Assembly (NCBI GenBank): GCA_021372675.1
Contig: JAJFTZ010000023.1
Coordinates: 1-54,599 of the forward strand
From: Eubacteriales bacterium
Lineage (GTDB): Bacteria; Bacillota; Clostridia; Christensenellales; CAG-138
DNA: 54,599 bases
Reading direction: 5' to 3'
The translations under genes were made by a program, and so were the position numbers. The notes beneath the pieces are model-generated. The model searched no databases and was not told where the DNA came from. It was given only the letters and a program-made list of their open reading frames with translations. Within the stretch, counting starts at the first letter, position 1; each line of letters starts with the position of its first letter. Of the stretch, positions 31,644-39,529 are shown one piece after another.

Positions 31644-33530
31644 CTATTCGAGCTCGAACGCTCCGGTGTAGAGCTCGTAATATCTGCCCTTTTCCTCGAT
31701 CAAATGCGCGTGGCTGCCGCGCTCGATGATTTTGCCGTGCTCGAGCACCATGATGACGTCGGAATTCTGCACCGTGGAAAGGCGGTGCGCGATCACGAAC
31801 ACCGTGCGGCCTTTCATCAGCGCATCCATGCCGCGCTGCACGATGGCCTCGGTGCGCGTGTCGATGGAGGAGGTCGCCTCGTCGAGTATCATCACCGGCG
31901 GGTCGGCCACCGCCGCGCGCGCGATGGCGATGAGCTGCCTTTGGCCCTGCGAAAGGTTGCCGCCGTTGCCGGAGAGCATGGTTTGGTACCCCTCGGGGAG
32001 CCTCGTGATGAAATCGTGCGCGCCCGCGAGTTCCGCCGCCGCGACGCATTCCTCATCCGTGGCATCGAGGCGGCCGTAGCGGATGTTTTCCATGACGGTG
32101 CCCGTGAAAAGGTTCGTATCCTGCAGCACCATGCCTATAGCGCGCCGTAGGTCGGACTTTCTTATTTTATTGATGTTGATGCCGTCGTAGCGTATTTTGC
32201 CGTCGGCAATGTCATAAAAGCGGTTCAGGAGGTTGGTGATGGTGGTCTTGCCCGCGCCCGTCGCGCCCACGAACGCCACCTTCTGGCCCGGCTCGGCGAA
32301 CAGCGTCACGTCAAAGAGCACCGGCTTTTCCTTCACGTAGCCGAAATCCACACCCTGCAGGCGCACGTCGCCCGCAAGCCTTGTATAGCCCACCGCGCCG
32401 TCCGGCTTAGGCCGCCTCCACGCCCAAAGCCCCGTGCGCTCCGCACATTCCGTAAGCTCGCCATTTTCTTCTTTTGCGTTTACGAGCGTTACGAAGCCGT
32501 TGTCCTCCTCGGACGTCTCGTCGAGCACCGTGAAGATGCGGTCCGCGCCCGCGAGGCCCATGACGACCGCGTTTACCTGCTGCGACACCTGGTTGATGTT
32601 GCCCGAGAACTGGCGCGTCATGTTCAAAAACGGCACCACGACGCTGATGCTGAACGCAAGCCCTGAAAGGCTTACGTTGTTCGCCTTCGTCAAAAGGAAC
32701 ACGCCGCCCGCCACCGCTACGGTGACGTAGAGGAGGTTTCCGATGTTGCCGAGAATGGGCGCGAGTATGTTCGCGTATTTGTGCCCGAGCTCCGAATCGT
32801 GATAGAGCTCGTCGTTCACGCGGTCAAAGCCTATTTTGGCCTCCTCCTCATGACAGAACACCTTTACGACCTTGCGGCCGTTCATCATCTCCTGAACATA
32901 GCCCTCGGTCTTGCCCATGGAGGCCTGCTGGCGTAAGAAGTACTTGGCGGAGTTTCCGCCCACTCTTTTGACGACCAGCAGCATGACCGCCACGCCCACG
33001 AGCACCACGAGCGCCATCCAAATGCTGAAATAGAGCATGATGGAAAAGATCGTAACGACCGCCACGCCCGAGATGAGGAGCTGCGGCAGGCTTTGGGAAA
33101 CGAGCTGCCGGAGCGTGTCGATATCGTTGGTGTAGCGGCTCATGGTATCGCCGTGCGGGTGCGTATCGAAATACTTGATGGGCAGGCTTTCCATTTTATT
33201 GAAAAGCCTTTCGCGCATTTTTTTAAGCGCGCCTTGCGTGATGACCGCCATGGCGCGGTTGAACGTGAACGACGATATCAGCGACGCCACGTAGAGCGAC
33301 GCGAGGATCAAAACAAGGCGGTAGATCTGCGGCCCCACGGTCGCCCAATCGGCGCCCTGGTTTTGCTCGAGCACGGCGATCACGTTTTGCATGAAGATGG
33401 AGGGCATGGAGGATACCGCAGCCGTGAAGATGATGCAGGCGACCACGAGCGGCAGCGCCACGGGATAAAACGAGAACAGCATCTTCAAAAGCCGCTTCAT
33501 CGTTCCTTTTCTGAAAATGGTGCGCTTCAT
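31644..33530 (-). CDS. ABC exporter half-transporter (catalytic-site subunit)
   Basis: The 628-residue protein has a six-helix transmembrane domain (about 1-340) and an ATPase domain with Walker A GATGAGKTT, Q-loop VLQDTNLF and Walker B VMILDEATSS with the catalytic Glu. The signature is non-canonical: LSQGQ in place of LSGGQ. Combined with the partner's degenerate Walker B, this predicts an asymmetric heterodimer with one active ATP site, as in TM287/288- or BmrCD-type multidrug exporters. The first ATG overlaps the partner's stop. An internal ATG at 33500 has a nearby AAGGA and is an alternative start. Confidence 0.93.
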   Translation of the reverse strand: MKRTIFRKGTMKRLLKMLFSFYPVALPLVVACIIFTAAVSSMPSIFMQNVIAVLEQNQGADWATVGPQIYRLVLILASLYVASLISSFTFNRAMAVITQGALKKMRERLFNKMESLPIKYFDTHPHGDTMSRYTNDIDTLRQLVSQSLPQLLISGVAVVTIFSIMLYFSIWMALVVLVGVAVMLLVVKRVGGNSAKYFLRQQASMGKTEGYVQEMMNGRKVVKVFCHEEEAKIGFDRVNDELYHDSELGHKYANILAPILGNIGNLLYVTVAVAGGVFLLTKANNVSLSGLAFSISVVVPFLNMTRQFSGNINQVSQQVNAVVMGLAGADRIFTVLDETSEEDNGFVTLVNAKEENGELTECAERTGLWAWRRPKPDGAVGYTRLAGDVRLQGVDFGYVKEKPVLFDVTLFAEPGQKVAFVGATGAGKTTITNLLNRFYDIADGKIRYDGININKIRKSDLRRAIGMVLQDTNLFTGTVMENIRYGRLDATDEECVAAAELAGAHDFITRLPEGYQTMLSGNGGNLSQGQRQLIAIARAAVADPPVMILDEATSSIDTRTEAIVQRGMDALMKGRTVFVIAHRLSTVQNSDVIMVLEHGKIIERGSHAHLIEEKGRYYELYTGAFELE

Positions 33531-35266
33531 GCCTGCTCACCCGCCTTATTCTGGGATTCGTACACCTCACGATAGATATCGCTCGACTTTAAAAGCTCCT
33601 CGTGCGTGCCCACGGCCGCGACGCCGCCCTTATCCATGAGCACGATCCTGTCGGCATCCTGCACGGACGCGACGCGCTGCGCGATGATGATCTTGGTGGT
33701 ATCGGGGATGTATTCCCGAAACGCCTTTCTTATCTTCGCGTCGGTATGCGTATCGACGGCGCTGGTCGAATCGTCCATGATGAGTATTTTAGGCTTTTTC
33801 AACAGCGCCCGCGCTATGCAAAGGCGCTGCTTCTGCCCGCCCGAAACGTTGGTGCCGCCCTGCTCGATATGCGTTTGGTACCCCTCGGGGAAGCGCGAAA
33901 TGAAATCGTCCGCCTGCGCGAGCCTGCACGCCTCTTTAAGCTCCTCATCGGTCGCATCCGGGTTGCCCCACCGCAGGTTTTCGGCGATGGTGCCGGAAAA
34001 CAGGAGGTTGTTTTGGAGCACCATAGAAACCTGGTTTCGCAGTGCCTCCATATCGTATTCACGCACGTCGCAGCCTCCCACCTTTACCGCGCCCTCCGTG
34101 GCGTCGTAAAGGCGCGGTATGAGCTGCACGAGCGAGGTTTTCGACGAGCCCGTACCGCCGAGTATCCCTACGGTCTCGCCCGACCTTATGTGGAGGTCGA
34201 TCTTCGCAAGCGCCATGCGCTCCGCCTTTTCGCTGTAGCGAAAGCTGACGCCAGAAAAGTCCACCGAACCGTCCTTCACCTCACGCACGGGGTTTTCGGG
34301 GTTTTTGATCGTGCTCGTTTCCTTGAGCACCTCCACGATGCGGTGACCGGATTCGTCTGCGATGGTGATCATCACGAACACCATCGAGAGCATCATGAGG
34401 CTCATAAGGATTTGGAAGCTGTAGACCATGAGCGACGAAAGCTGGCCGATATTGAAGTCGAGCCCCTGCGTGGTGATGATAGTGTACGAGCCGAAGGTCA
34501 GGATGAACACCATGTTCATATACAAACAAAACTGCATGATGGGGCTATTGAAGGCGAGTATCTTTTCGGCCGTGGTGAACTCCGCGCGCACATCCTCGGC
34601 CGCCTTCTCAAACTTTTGCTTTTCGTAATCCTCGCGCACAAACGACTTTACTACGCGAATGCCCTGAATGTTCTCCTGAATGGAGGCGTTGAGCGCGTCG
34701 TATTTACGAAACACCCTTTTGAAAACCGGGAATGCCTTCCTGATCACGATAAAAAGCCCGCCCGCGAGTATGGGGATCGCGGCCGCGAAGATAAGCGCCA
34801 GCCTGCCGCCCATAATGAACGCCATGATGACGGCGAAAATGAGCATCAGGGGACTTCGTATGGCCGCGCGGATGATCATCATGTACGCGTGCTGCACGTT
34901 CGTCACGTCGGTGGTGAGCCGCGTCACAAGCGATGACGACGAGAACCTGTCGATGTTTTCAAACGAGAAGGATTGTATGTTATAAAACATATCCTTCCTC
35001 AAATTGCGCGCGAAGCCGCTCGACGCGGTGGCGCTCGCGCTTCCCGCGAGCCTGCCGAACGTGAGCGAGAGGCTCGCCATGACGATGAGCCCGGCGCCGT
35101 ACTTCAAAATAACGTCGAGGCCGCAGCCCGCCTTGATTTGGTTGACGAGCTGCGCCGTGATGAAGGGTATGATGCACTCGATCACCACCTCCATCGCGAT
35201 ATACGCCGGCGCCAGGATGGATGGCTTTTTAAACTCCCTGACGCTTTTTATGAGAACCTTCCACAT
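33527..35266 (-). CDS. ABC exporter half-transporter (degenerate-site subunit)
   Basis: The 579-residue protein has six membrane helices (about 15-320) and an ATPase domain with Walker A GGTGSSKTS, Q-loop VLQNNLLF, a canonical VSGGQ signature and Walker B ILIMDDSTSA, where Asp replaces the catalytic Glu. The degenerate site therefore combines this Walker B with the partner's LSQGQ, and the canonical site combines the partner's Glu with this VSGGQ. Heterodimeric exporters move drugs or lipids outward. It is second in the operon, 51 bases after marR. Confidence 0.93.
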   Translation of the reverse strand: MWKVLIKSVREFKKPSILAPAYIAMEVVIECIIPFITAQLVNQIKAGCGLDVILKYGAGLIVMASLSLTFGRLAGSASATASSGFARNLRKDMFYNIQSFSFENIDRFSSSSLVTRLTTDVTNVQHAYMMIIRAAIRSPLMLIFAVIMAFIMGGRLALIFAAAIPILAGGLFIVIRKAFPVFKRVFRKYDALNASIQENIQGIRVVKSFVREDYEKQKFEKAAEDVRAEFTTAEKILAFNSPIMQFCLYMNMVFILTFGSYTIITTQGLDFNIGQLSSLMVYSFQILMSLMMLSMVFVMITIADESGHRIVEVLKETSTIKNPENPVREVKDGSVDFSGVSFRYSEKAERMALAKIDLHIRSGETVGILGGTGSSKTSLVQLIPRLYDATEGAVKVGGCDVREYDMEALRNQVSMVLQNNLLFSGTIAENLRWGNPDATDEELKEACRLAQADDFISRFPEGYQTHIEQGGTNVSGGQKQRLCIARALLKKPKILIMDDSTSAVDTHTDAKIRKAFREYIPDTTKIIIAQRVASVQDADRIVLMDKGGVAAVGTHEELLKSSDIYREVYESQNKAGEQA

Positions 35267-35317
35267 TCCGATTTATTACTCCCCTTATTTACGATCTAAA
35301 TCTGCGCGGCGCGCGCC

Positions 35318-35788
35318 TTACCGCAGGGTACCCGCTTTCGCGCCTTCCGCGCCCGCCTCGAGCTGCGGGTCGGCCTTGAGCGCGTCCAAATGCACCGTGA
35401 GCTTCCCAAGGATTTCGTCAAGCCGCGACTTTTCCGTTCCGTCGAGGCATTCGAACATCCTCTCGAGCATGCGCGCGTAATGCGCTTTCGCTTTAAGCGC
35501 CAGCTCCGTCCCGGCGCTCGTGAGCGTAAGCTTCACCTGCCGCTTGTCATCCTTGCTCTTTTTGCGCGCGATAAGCGAAGCCTCCTCCATTTTTTGGAGG
35601 ATCTCGCTCAAGGCGCCGGAGCTTATCTCGAGCGCGTCCTGCAGTTCCTTCTGCGTAAGGCTGCCGAGCCTCAAAAGCGTGACGAGGATGCGCCTCTGCC
35701 CCGCCTTGCCGCCCGTTTGGTAATACAGAAAATGCCCGCACGCCCGCAGTTTGGACGCAAGAGCATGCTCTTGCTGCATTTCGGCCAA
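35318..35788 (-). CDS. MarR-family transcriptional repressor
   Basis: The start is TTG 35788, seven bases behind GGGGG; the ATG at 35779 is too far from the ribosome site. The 156-residue protein has the MarR winged helix: RILVTLLRLGSLTQKELQDALEISSGALSEILQKMEEASLIARKKSKDDKRQVKLTLTSAG contains the recognition helix and wing, flanked by dimerisation helices. It is first in an operon with a heterodimeric ABC exporter and a lipoprotein. A 14-bp perfect inverted repeat lies just downstream of its -10 box. Autorepression relieved by an exported ligand is the likely logic. Confidence 0.93.
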   Translation of the reverse strand: MAEMQQEHALASKLRACGHFLYYQTGGKAGQRRILVTLLRLGSLTQKELQDALEISSGALSEILQKMEEASLIARKKSKDDKRQVKLTLTSAGTELALKAKAHYARMLERMFECLDGTEKSRLDEILGKLTVHLDALKADPQLEAGAEGAKAGTLR

Positions 35789-35802
35789 GCTTAAGCCCCC
35801 TT

Positions 35803-35835
35803 TCGCTTGGTACCGAGAAATTCGGTACCAAGCGA
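35803..35835. promoter_or_regulatory. MarR operator candidate
   Basis: Exact 14-bp inverted repeat arms (35803-35816 and 35822-35835, core TTGGTACCGA) with a five-base spacer sit right after the -10 box, covering the start of transcription and reaching close to the ribosome site. Confidence 0.75.
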
Positions 35836-35836
35836 T

Positions 35837-35865
35837 ATTTTACATCGGAAGCACACGTTTGGCAA
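35837..35865 (-). promoter_or_regulatory. marR-ABC operon promoter
   Basis: TTGCCA (35860-35865) and TAAAAT (35837-35842) on the minus strand are spaced by 17 bases. Confidence 0.75.
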
Positions 35866-36148
35866 TGGGGGTTTTATTTTTCAGGTTTTTGAGAGCGGAT
35901 ATAGAATCGCCCCTACGAGGCGACGGGGCTTGCGTATGCCCGAAAGAATCCTTGCTTTATTCGGAATGGCAAAGGAGGCAGGCCCCGCCCGTTATTACGA
36001 ACGCAGCGTCAGCTCGCCGGGACACGCCTCACGCCACTAGGCTGCGATCGTCGAAGCGAAGAATCTTATCGCGGGCCGACGAGCGCGTCAGCCCCTATGA
36101 AAGACCCCGAAGAGCCTTGCAGTAACGGCGGGGATGCAATAGGAGCCA
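35866..36148. other. Gene-free intergenic region, possibly structured
   Basis: No frame here has a convincing ribosome site. The stretch from about 35890 to 36140 is GC-rich with several short complementary segments, such as CCCCTACGAGGCGACGGGG, CCGAAAGAATCC near GCTTTATTCGG, and GGCCCCGCCCG. It also contains CGAAGCGAAGAATCTTATCGC, a type of sequence seen in dispersed clostridial intergenic repeats. It may be a decayed repeat or an RNA. No terminator is evident. I cannot name it. Confidence 0.35.
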
Positions 36149-36177
36149 TTGCGGTAAGTCTTTTGTTTTGCTATGCT
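36149..36177 (+). promoter_or_regulatory. Promoter for the GNAT gene at 36225
   Basis: TTGCGG (36149-36154) and TATGCT (36172-36177) are spaced by 17 bases, 47 bases before the GTG start. Confidence 0.5.
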
Positions 36178-36224
36178 TTTATAAGGGAGAACGGCATACT
36201 GTTGAGCGCGGGAGGAAAAGGGCT

Positions 36225-36788
36225 GTGTTTCTTGCATTAAAGCAAATCTCAGATCAGGATATGGTCAAACTGATGGGTGTATATGCCGAAAGCAATCGGG
36301 AGAACGCCGCATATTTCTATCCCGATTGCGCAGATATTAGCGATGGGATCAAAAAGGTCGAAAACGATTTTTTGACGTATCTGCAAAAGGAGTTTTTCGT
36401 TTGCCCGGAAAACACCTATTGCGTTATGGAAAAGGATACTATTTGGGTAAGCGCCCTCCGGCTGTATGTCATGAAGGATTGTTACTATATCGAGGCATTG
36501 GAAACCTCGCCCATGTATCGGAGGCGCGGTTACGGTGCGGAGTTGCTCGACGCGGTACTGATTTCCCTCAAAAAGAAAGGCCCCTTCATTTTGCGGGACA
36601 ACGTTGGGAAACGCAACGCGGCGTCGCTGGCGACGCATAGGAAATGCGGGTTTGAAGTAGAACATGAGGATGCCGTAAATTACCTGAGCAGCACGGTGAA
36701 TCCGGCCTGCTACGGCTTGATCTATCGTTTCGGAACAGAGCAAAACGGCGCGCCCGTTCCCCGCCCTACGGCTTTTGACGGCCCGTAG
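36225..36788 (+). CDS. GNAT-family N-acetyltransferase
   Basis: The start is GTG 36225 (FLALKQISDQ follows), nine bases behind GGAGG; the ATG at 36168 overlaps the promoter. The 187-residue protein has the acetyl-CoA motif LETSPMYRRRGYGAELLDAVL at about 100-120 and the trailing GKRNAASLATHRKCGFEVEHEDAVNYL. Codon use is less GC-biased than most neighbours. The substrate is unknown. It stands alone between its promoter and a 15-bp perfect inverted repeat. Confidence 0.88.
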   Translation: MFLALKQISDQDMVKLMGVYAESNRENAAYFYPDCADISDGIKKVENDFLTYLQKEFFVCPENTYCVMEKDTIWVSALRLYVMKDCYYIEALETSPMYRRRGYGAELLDAVLISLKKKGPFILRDNVGKRNAASLATHRKCGFEVEHEDAVNYLSSTVNPACYGLIYRFGTEQNGAPVPRPTAFDGP

Positions 36789-36830
36789 GCTTGCGGACAT
36801 AGCAAAAATATACGTTCGGACAATGCCAAT

Positions 36831-36863
36831 TACGGGGCGTATCGCTTTGCGATACGCCCCGTA
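36831..36863. terminator. Bidirectional terminator between GNAT and MFS genes
   Basis: Arms 36831-36845 and 36849-36863 are perfect complements (15 bp) around TTT. The tail is poor in U on both sides, so termination efficiency is uncertain. Confidence 0.6.
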
Positions 36864-36896
36864 GGCGGTTCTTCTCCATGCATAAAAACTCGGCTT

Positions 36897-38081
36897 TCAT
36901 TTGCGCGCCGCGTCCACCCTGCGGTTCAATACCTTTGTCGCGAGCGCCATCAGTATAAGCATGCCCAGCAAGTAATAGGGGAACAGGGCGTTCGATAGGA
37001 AGGTCGCTAAAAAGCCGAACACCGGGGGCATCACCGTGCCGCCGATGTAGGCGGACGCCATCTGTACGCCCATCACGGCCTGCGAGTTTTCCGCGCCGAA
37101 GTTTTTGGGCGTTTCGTGGAGCATGCTCGGGAACACGGGCGCGCAGCCTAAGCCCACGAGGAAAAACGCGGGCAAAAGCACGGCGGCGGGGAGCGGCAGA
37201 AGGATGAGAAGTATCCCGAGGCCGATGAGCGCGTAGCCGAGGCCGATCATGCGGCGGTTGCTGAACTTTAATGTGAGGAAGCCCGAAAGGAAGCGGCCCG
37301 CCGTGATGCCGAAGTAGTAAAGCGACACCCACTGGGTGGCGGTCTCCTTGGCGACGCCGCGCACCACGGCAAGGTAGCTGCTGCCCCACAGCCCCGCCGT
37401 ATATTCGATGGCGCAATAGAAGAAAAACGTGAGCATCGCGAACTTGGCGCCCTTTAGCCTTACGACCTCGAGCACGCCGAGCGCTTTATGCTCTAGGGGC
37501 GCGGCGCCGTCGTCCTTTTCTAACGGCGAACTCACCTTGTTCCAAAGCGGCAAGGAGGCTATGAGCACCGCCACGAGGCCGAACTGTAGGTACGATACCG
37601 TGCGGTAGCCCGCTTGCCACGAGCCCGACGCCACGAGGCAGGCCGACATAATGACCGGGCCGAGCGTCGCGCCGATGCCCCAGAAGCAGTGGAGCCAGCT
37701 CATGTGCTTGGCCTTGTAGTGGAGCGCGATATAGTTATTGAGCGCCGCGTCCACGCAGCCGCCGCCGAGGCCCAAGGGGATCATGAGGACGCTTAACACG
37801 TAGAAATTCTTCACAAACGAGATCGCGATGAGCGCCGTCGCCGTAAGCGCCACGCTCGCGGCCGTGATCTTGCCCGTGCCGAAGCGGCGTATGAGCCTCG
37901 CGCTCAGAATGCTCGAAACCACCGTACCGCCCGCCGCGATGATGGAAGCCACCCCCGCGAACGAAAGCGGCACGCCGAGCGAGCCGGATATAGTAGGCCA
38001 CGCCGAGCCCAAGAGCGGGTCGGGGAGGCCGAGGCTTATGAAGGAAAGGTAGATGACACAAAGCAGCAGGATGGAAACCAT
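36897..38081 (-). CDS. Major facilitator superfamily transporter
   Basis: The 394-residue protein has twelve predicted helices, beginning VSILLLCVIYLSFISLGLPDPLLGSAWPTI. It has a loop 2-3 motif near RLIRRFGTGKITAASV and a second-half repeat with GRFLSGFLTLKFSNRRMIGLG. The layout resembles the FucP/YfkF-like sugar or drug transporter branch, but no substrate-defining residues are recognised. AGGAG precedes the ATG. It lies 39 bases after the cysteine desulfidase gene's stop on the same strand, so co-expression with cysteine metabolism is possible but unproven. Confidence 0.88.
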   Translation of the reverse strand: MVSILLLCVIYLSFISLGLPDPLLGSAWPTISGSLGVPLSFAGVASIIAAGGTVVSSILSARLIRRFGTGKITAASVALTATALIAISFVKNFYVLSVLMIPLGLGGGCVDAALNNYIALHYKAKHMSWLHCFWGIGATLGPVIMSACLVASGSWQAGYRTVSYLQFGLVAVLIASLPLWNKVSSPLEKDDGAAPLEHKALGVLEVVRLKGAKFAMLTFFFYCAIEYTAGLWGSSYLAVVRGVAKETATQWVSLYYFGITAGRFLSGFLTLKFSNRRMIGLGYALIGLGILLILLPLPAAVLLPAFFLVGLGCAPVFPSMLHETPKNFGAENSQAVMGVQMASAYIGGTVMPPVFGFLATFLSNALFPYYLLGMLILMALATKVLNRRVDAARK

Positions 38082-38120
38082 TGCAACTCTCCTGTCCTTG
38101 ATTCTAAGGAGACTGCGCTT

Positions 38121-39389
38121 CTAGCGCAGCATGAGGCTTATGATCTTTTTATCGGTCTCCCGCATGCCCTCGCGCGCGAGCTCACCGACGTTTTTGATGG
38201 TGCTTTCCACGCCCTTCACGACGATGCCGTCGCCGTCGAGAAACTCGCTTTTATGCATGTACATGTACATGCCCAAAAGCCCCGCCTCCACCGAGGATAC
38301 GATCTTCGCAGCACAGCTCGCCTTCGCGCCGTCGCAGATGATCCCGGAGTTTATGGCGAGCGCGTTCACCACCGTATGCGCGATCTCCTCCCGGCCGCCG
38401 CCGTGCAGGTACATGACGCCCGCGCCCGCGCCGCAGCCCGCGCTGACAACGCCGCAGTAGGCCGAAAGCCTTCCTATGCCGGTTTTTAAATGTATGGTAA
38501 TCAGGTTCGAAACGACGAGCGCGCGGAGGAGCGCATCCTCGTCTTTTTGAAGCTCCCGCGCATAGACGATCACGGGGAGCGAGGCGGTGATGCCCTGGTT
38601 GCCGCTGCCGGAGTTGATAACGACCGGCAGCTCGCAGCCGCTCATGCGCGCGTCCGAACCGGCCGCCGCCATGGCCTTGGCGCGGTTCGTTACGCCCGAG
38701 CCAAACGAGGCGAGCATGATCTTGCCGATGCGCGCGCCGTAATCGCCCCGTATGCCCTCCTCGGCAATGGCGGTGTTCAGCTCGATCTGCCGCTTAAGGA
38801 GCGCGCGCACGTCGGCGAGATCCGCCTCGTCGGCAAAGCTTACGATGCTTTCCACATTCAAAAGGCCGCGGTCGGTAAGGCAGGGCGTTTCATTTCCCGC
38901 CGCGTCGCGGCACAGCAGGGCTCCCCCATCCTTTTCGATGCGGACGACGTCGGTATGGTGGCCGCTTATGTGCACCATGGAGCTATGCCCGTCGCGATAC
39001 GCCCTTATTTCGATATCGAACACGCAGCCGCGGTCGCTTTCCTCTACCAAAAGCTCCGCGGTTTTAAGATATTCGGCGATTTCCTTAAGCTGCGCCTGCG
39101 TAACCCGAGAAAGCGCCTCCAGCTTTTCCGCCGCGCGCCCCGCGACCGCGCCCGCCGCGGCCGCCGCCGAAATGCCCTTCATGCCGCCCGTGTGCGGCAC
39201 GATCACGCTCTTCACGTTTTTTACGATGTTGCCGCTCACCAGTATGTGCATGCGTTTGGGCAGCGCGCCCAACGCCTCGCGCGCGAGGGCTGCCGCGTAG
39301 GCGATGGCGATGGGCTCCGTACAGCCCATGGCGGTAAGGAGCTCCTCGTGAAGGATGTTCACATAGGCTCTGTAAAGCTCGGATTGCAT
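38121..39389 (-). CDS. L-cysteine desulfidase / UPF0597 (CyuA) family protein
   Basis: The start at ATG 39389 (MQSELYRAYVNILHEEL) follows ATGAGG and gives 422 residues, the usual length. The longer upstream frame is not supported. Family landmarks are TAMGCTEPIAIAYAAALA, PHTGGMKGISAAAAAGAV, ALVVSNLITIHLKTGIGRLSAYCG and ICDGAKASCAAK. The conserved cysteines coordinate a [4Fe-4S] cluster in the Methanocaldococcus enzyme. It breaks L-cysteine into pyruvate, ammonia and sulfide; some members act on serine. This oxygen-sensitive enzyme fits an anaerobic lifestyle. Confidence 0.9.
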   Translation of the reverse strand: MQSELYRAYVNILHEELLTAMGCTEPIAIAYAAALAREALGALPKRMHILVSGNIVKNVKSVIVPHTGGMKGISAAAAAGAVAGRAAEKLEALSRVTQAQLKEIAEYLKTAELLVEESDRGCVFDIEIRAYRDGHSSMVHISGHHTDVVRIEKDGGALLCRDAAGNETPCLTDRGLLNVESIVSFADEADLADVRALLKRQIELNTAIAEEGIRGDYGARIGKIMLASFGSGVTNRAKAMAAAGSDARMSGCELPVVINSGSGNQGITASLPVIVYARELQKDEDALLRALVVSNLITIHLKTGIGRLSAYCGVVSAGCGAGAGVMYLHGGGREEIAHTVVNALAINSGIICDGAKASCAAKIVSSVEAGLLGMYMYMHKSEFLDGDGIVVKGVESTIKNVGELAREGMRETDKKIISLMLR

Positions 39390-39475
39390 TTTTGACCTCA
39401 TGAATAAAAATTCAGGATAGGCGGCGTTATCGCCGAAAGTGCGGGAGCGAAATCCATAGACGCGGGTATTTCCTG

Positions 39476-39528
39476 AAAAACCCGCCCGCAGGCGGATCTC
39501 AAGCAAGCGGCCGCAGAACGCTTGCTTG
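39476..39528 (-). terminator. Terminator after the HDOD/EAL-like gene
   Basis: On the minus strand CAAGCAAGCG pairs with CGCTTGCTTG (39500-39528), followed by a short GC hairpin and GGGTTTTTC ending at about 39476. Confidence 0.7.
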
Positions 39529-39529
39529 A

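Noticed and set aside
33602..34936. 444-codon open frame on the plus strand
   Set aside because: Antisense to the ABC transporter gene; His/Arg-rich nonsense without domains.
35985..36130. RNase P, SRP or 6S RNA in the structured gap
   Set aside because: The conserved sequence cores of RNase P and SRP RNA are absent, and the fold does not clearly show a 6S-type central bubble.
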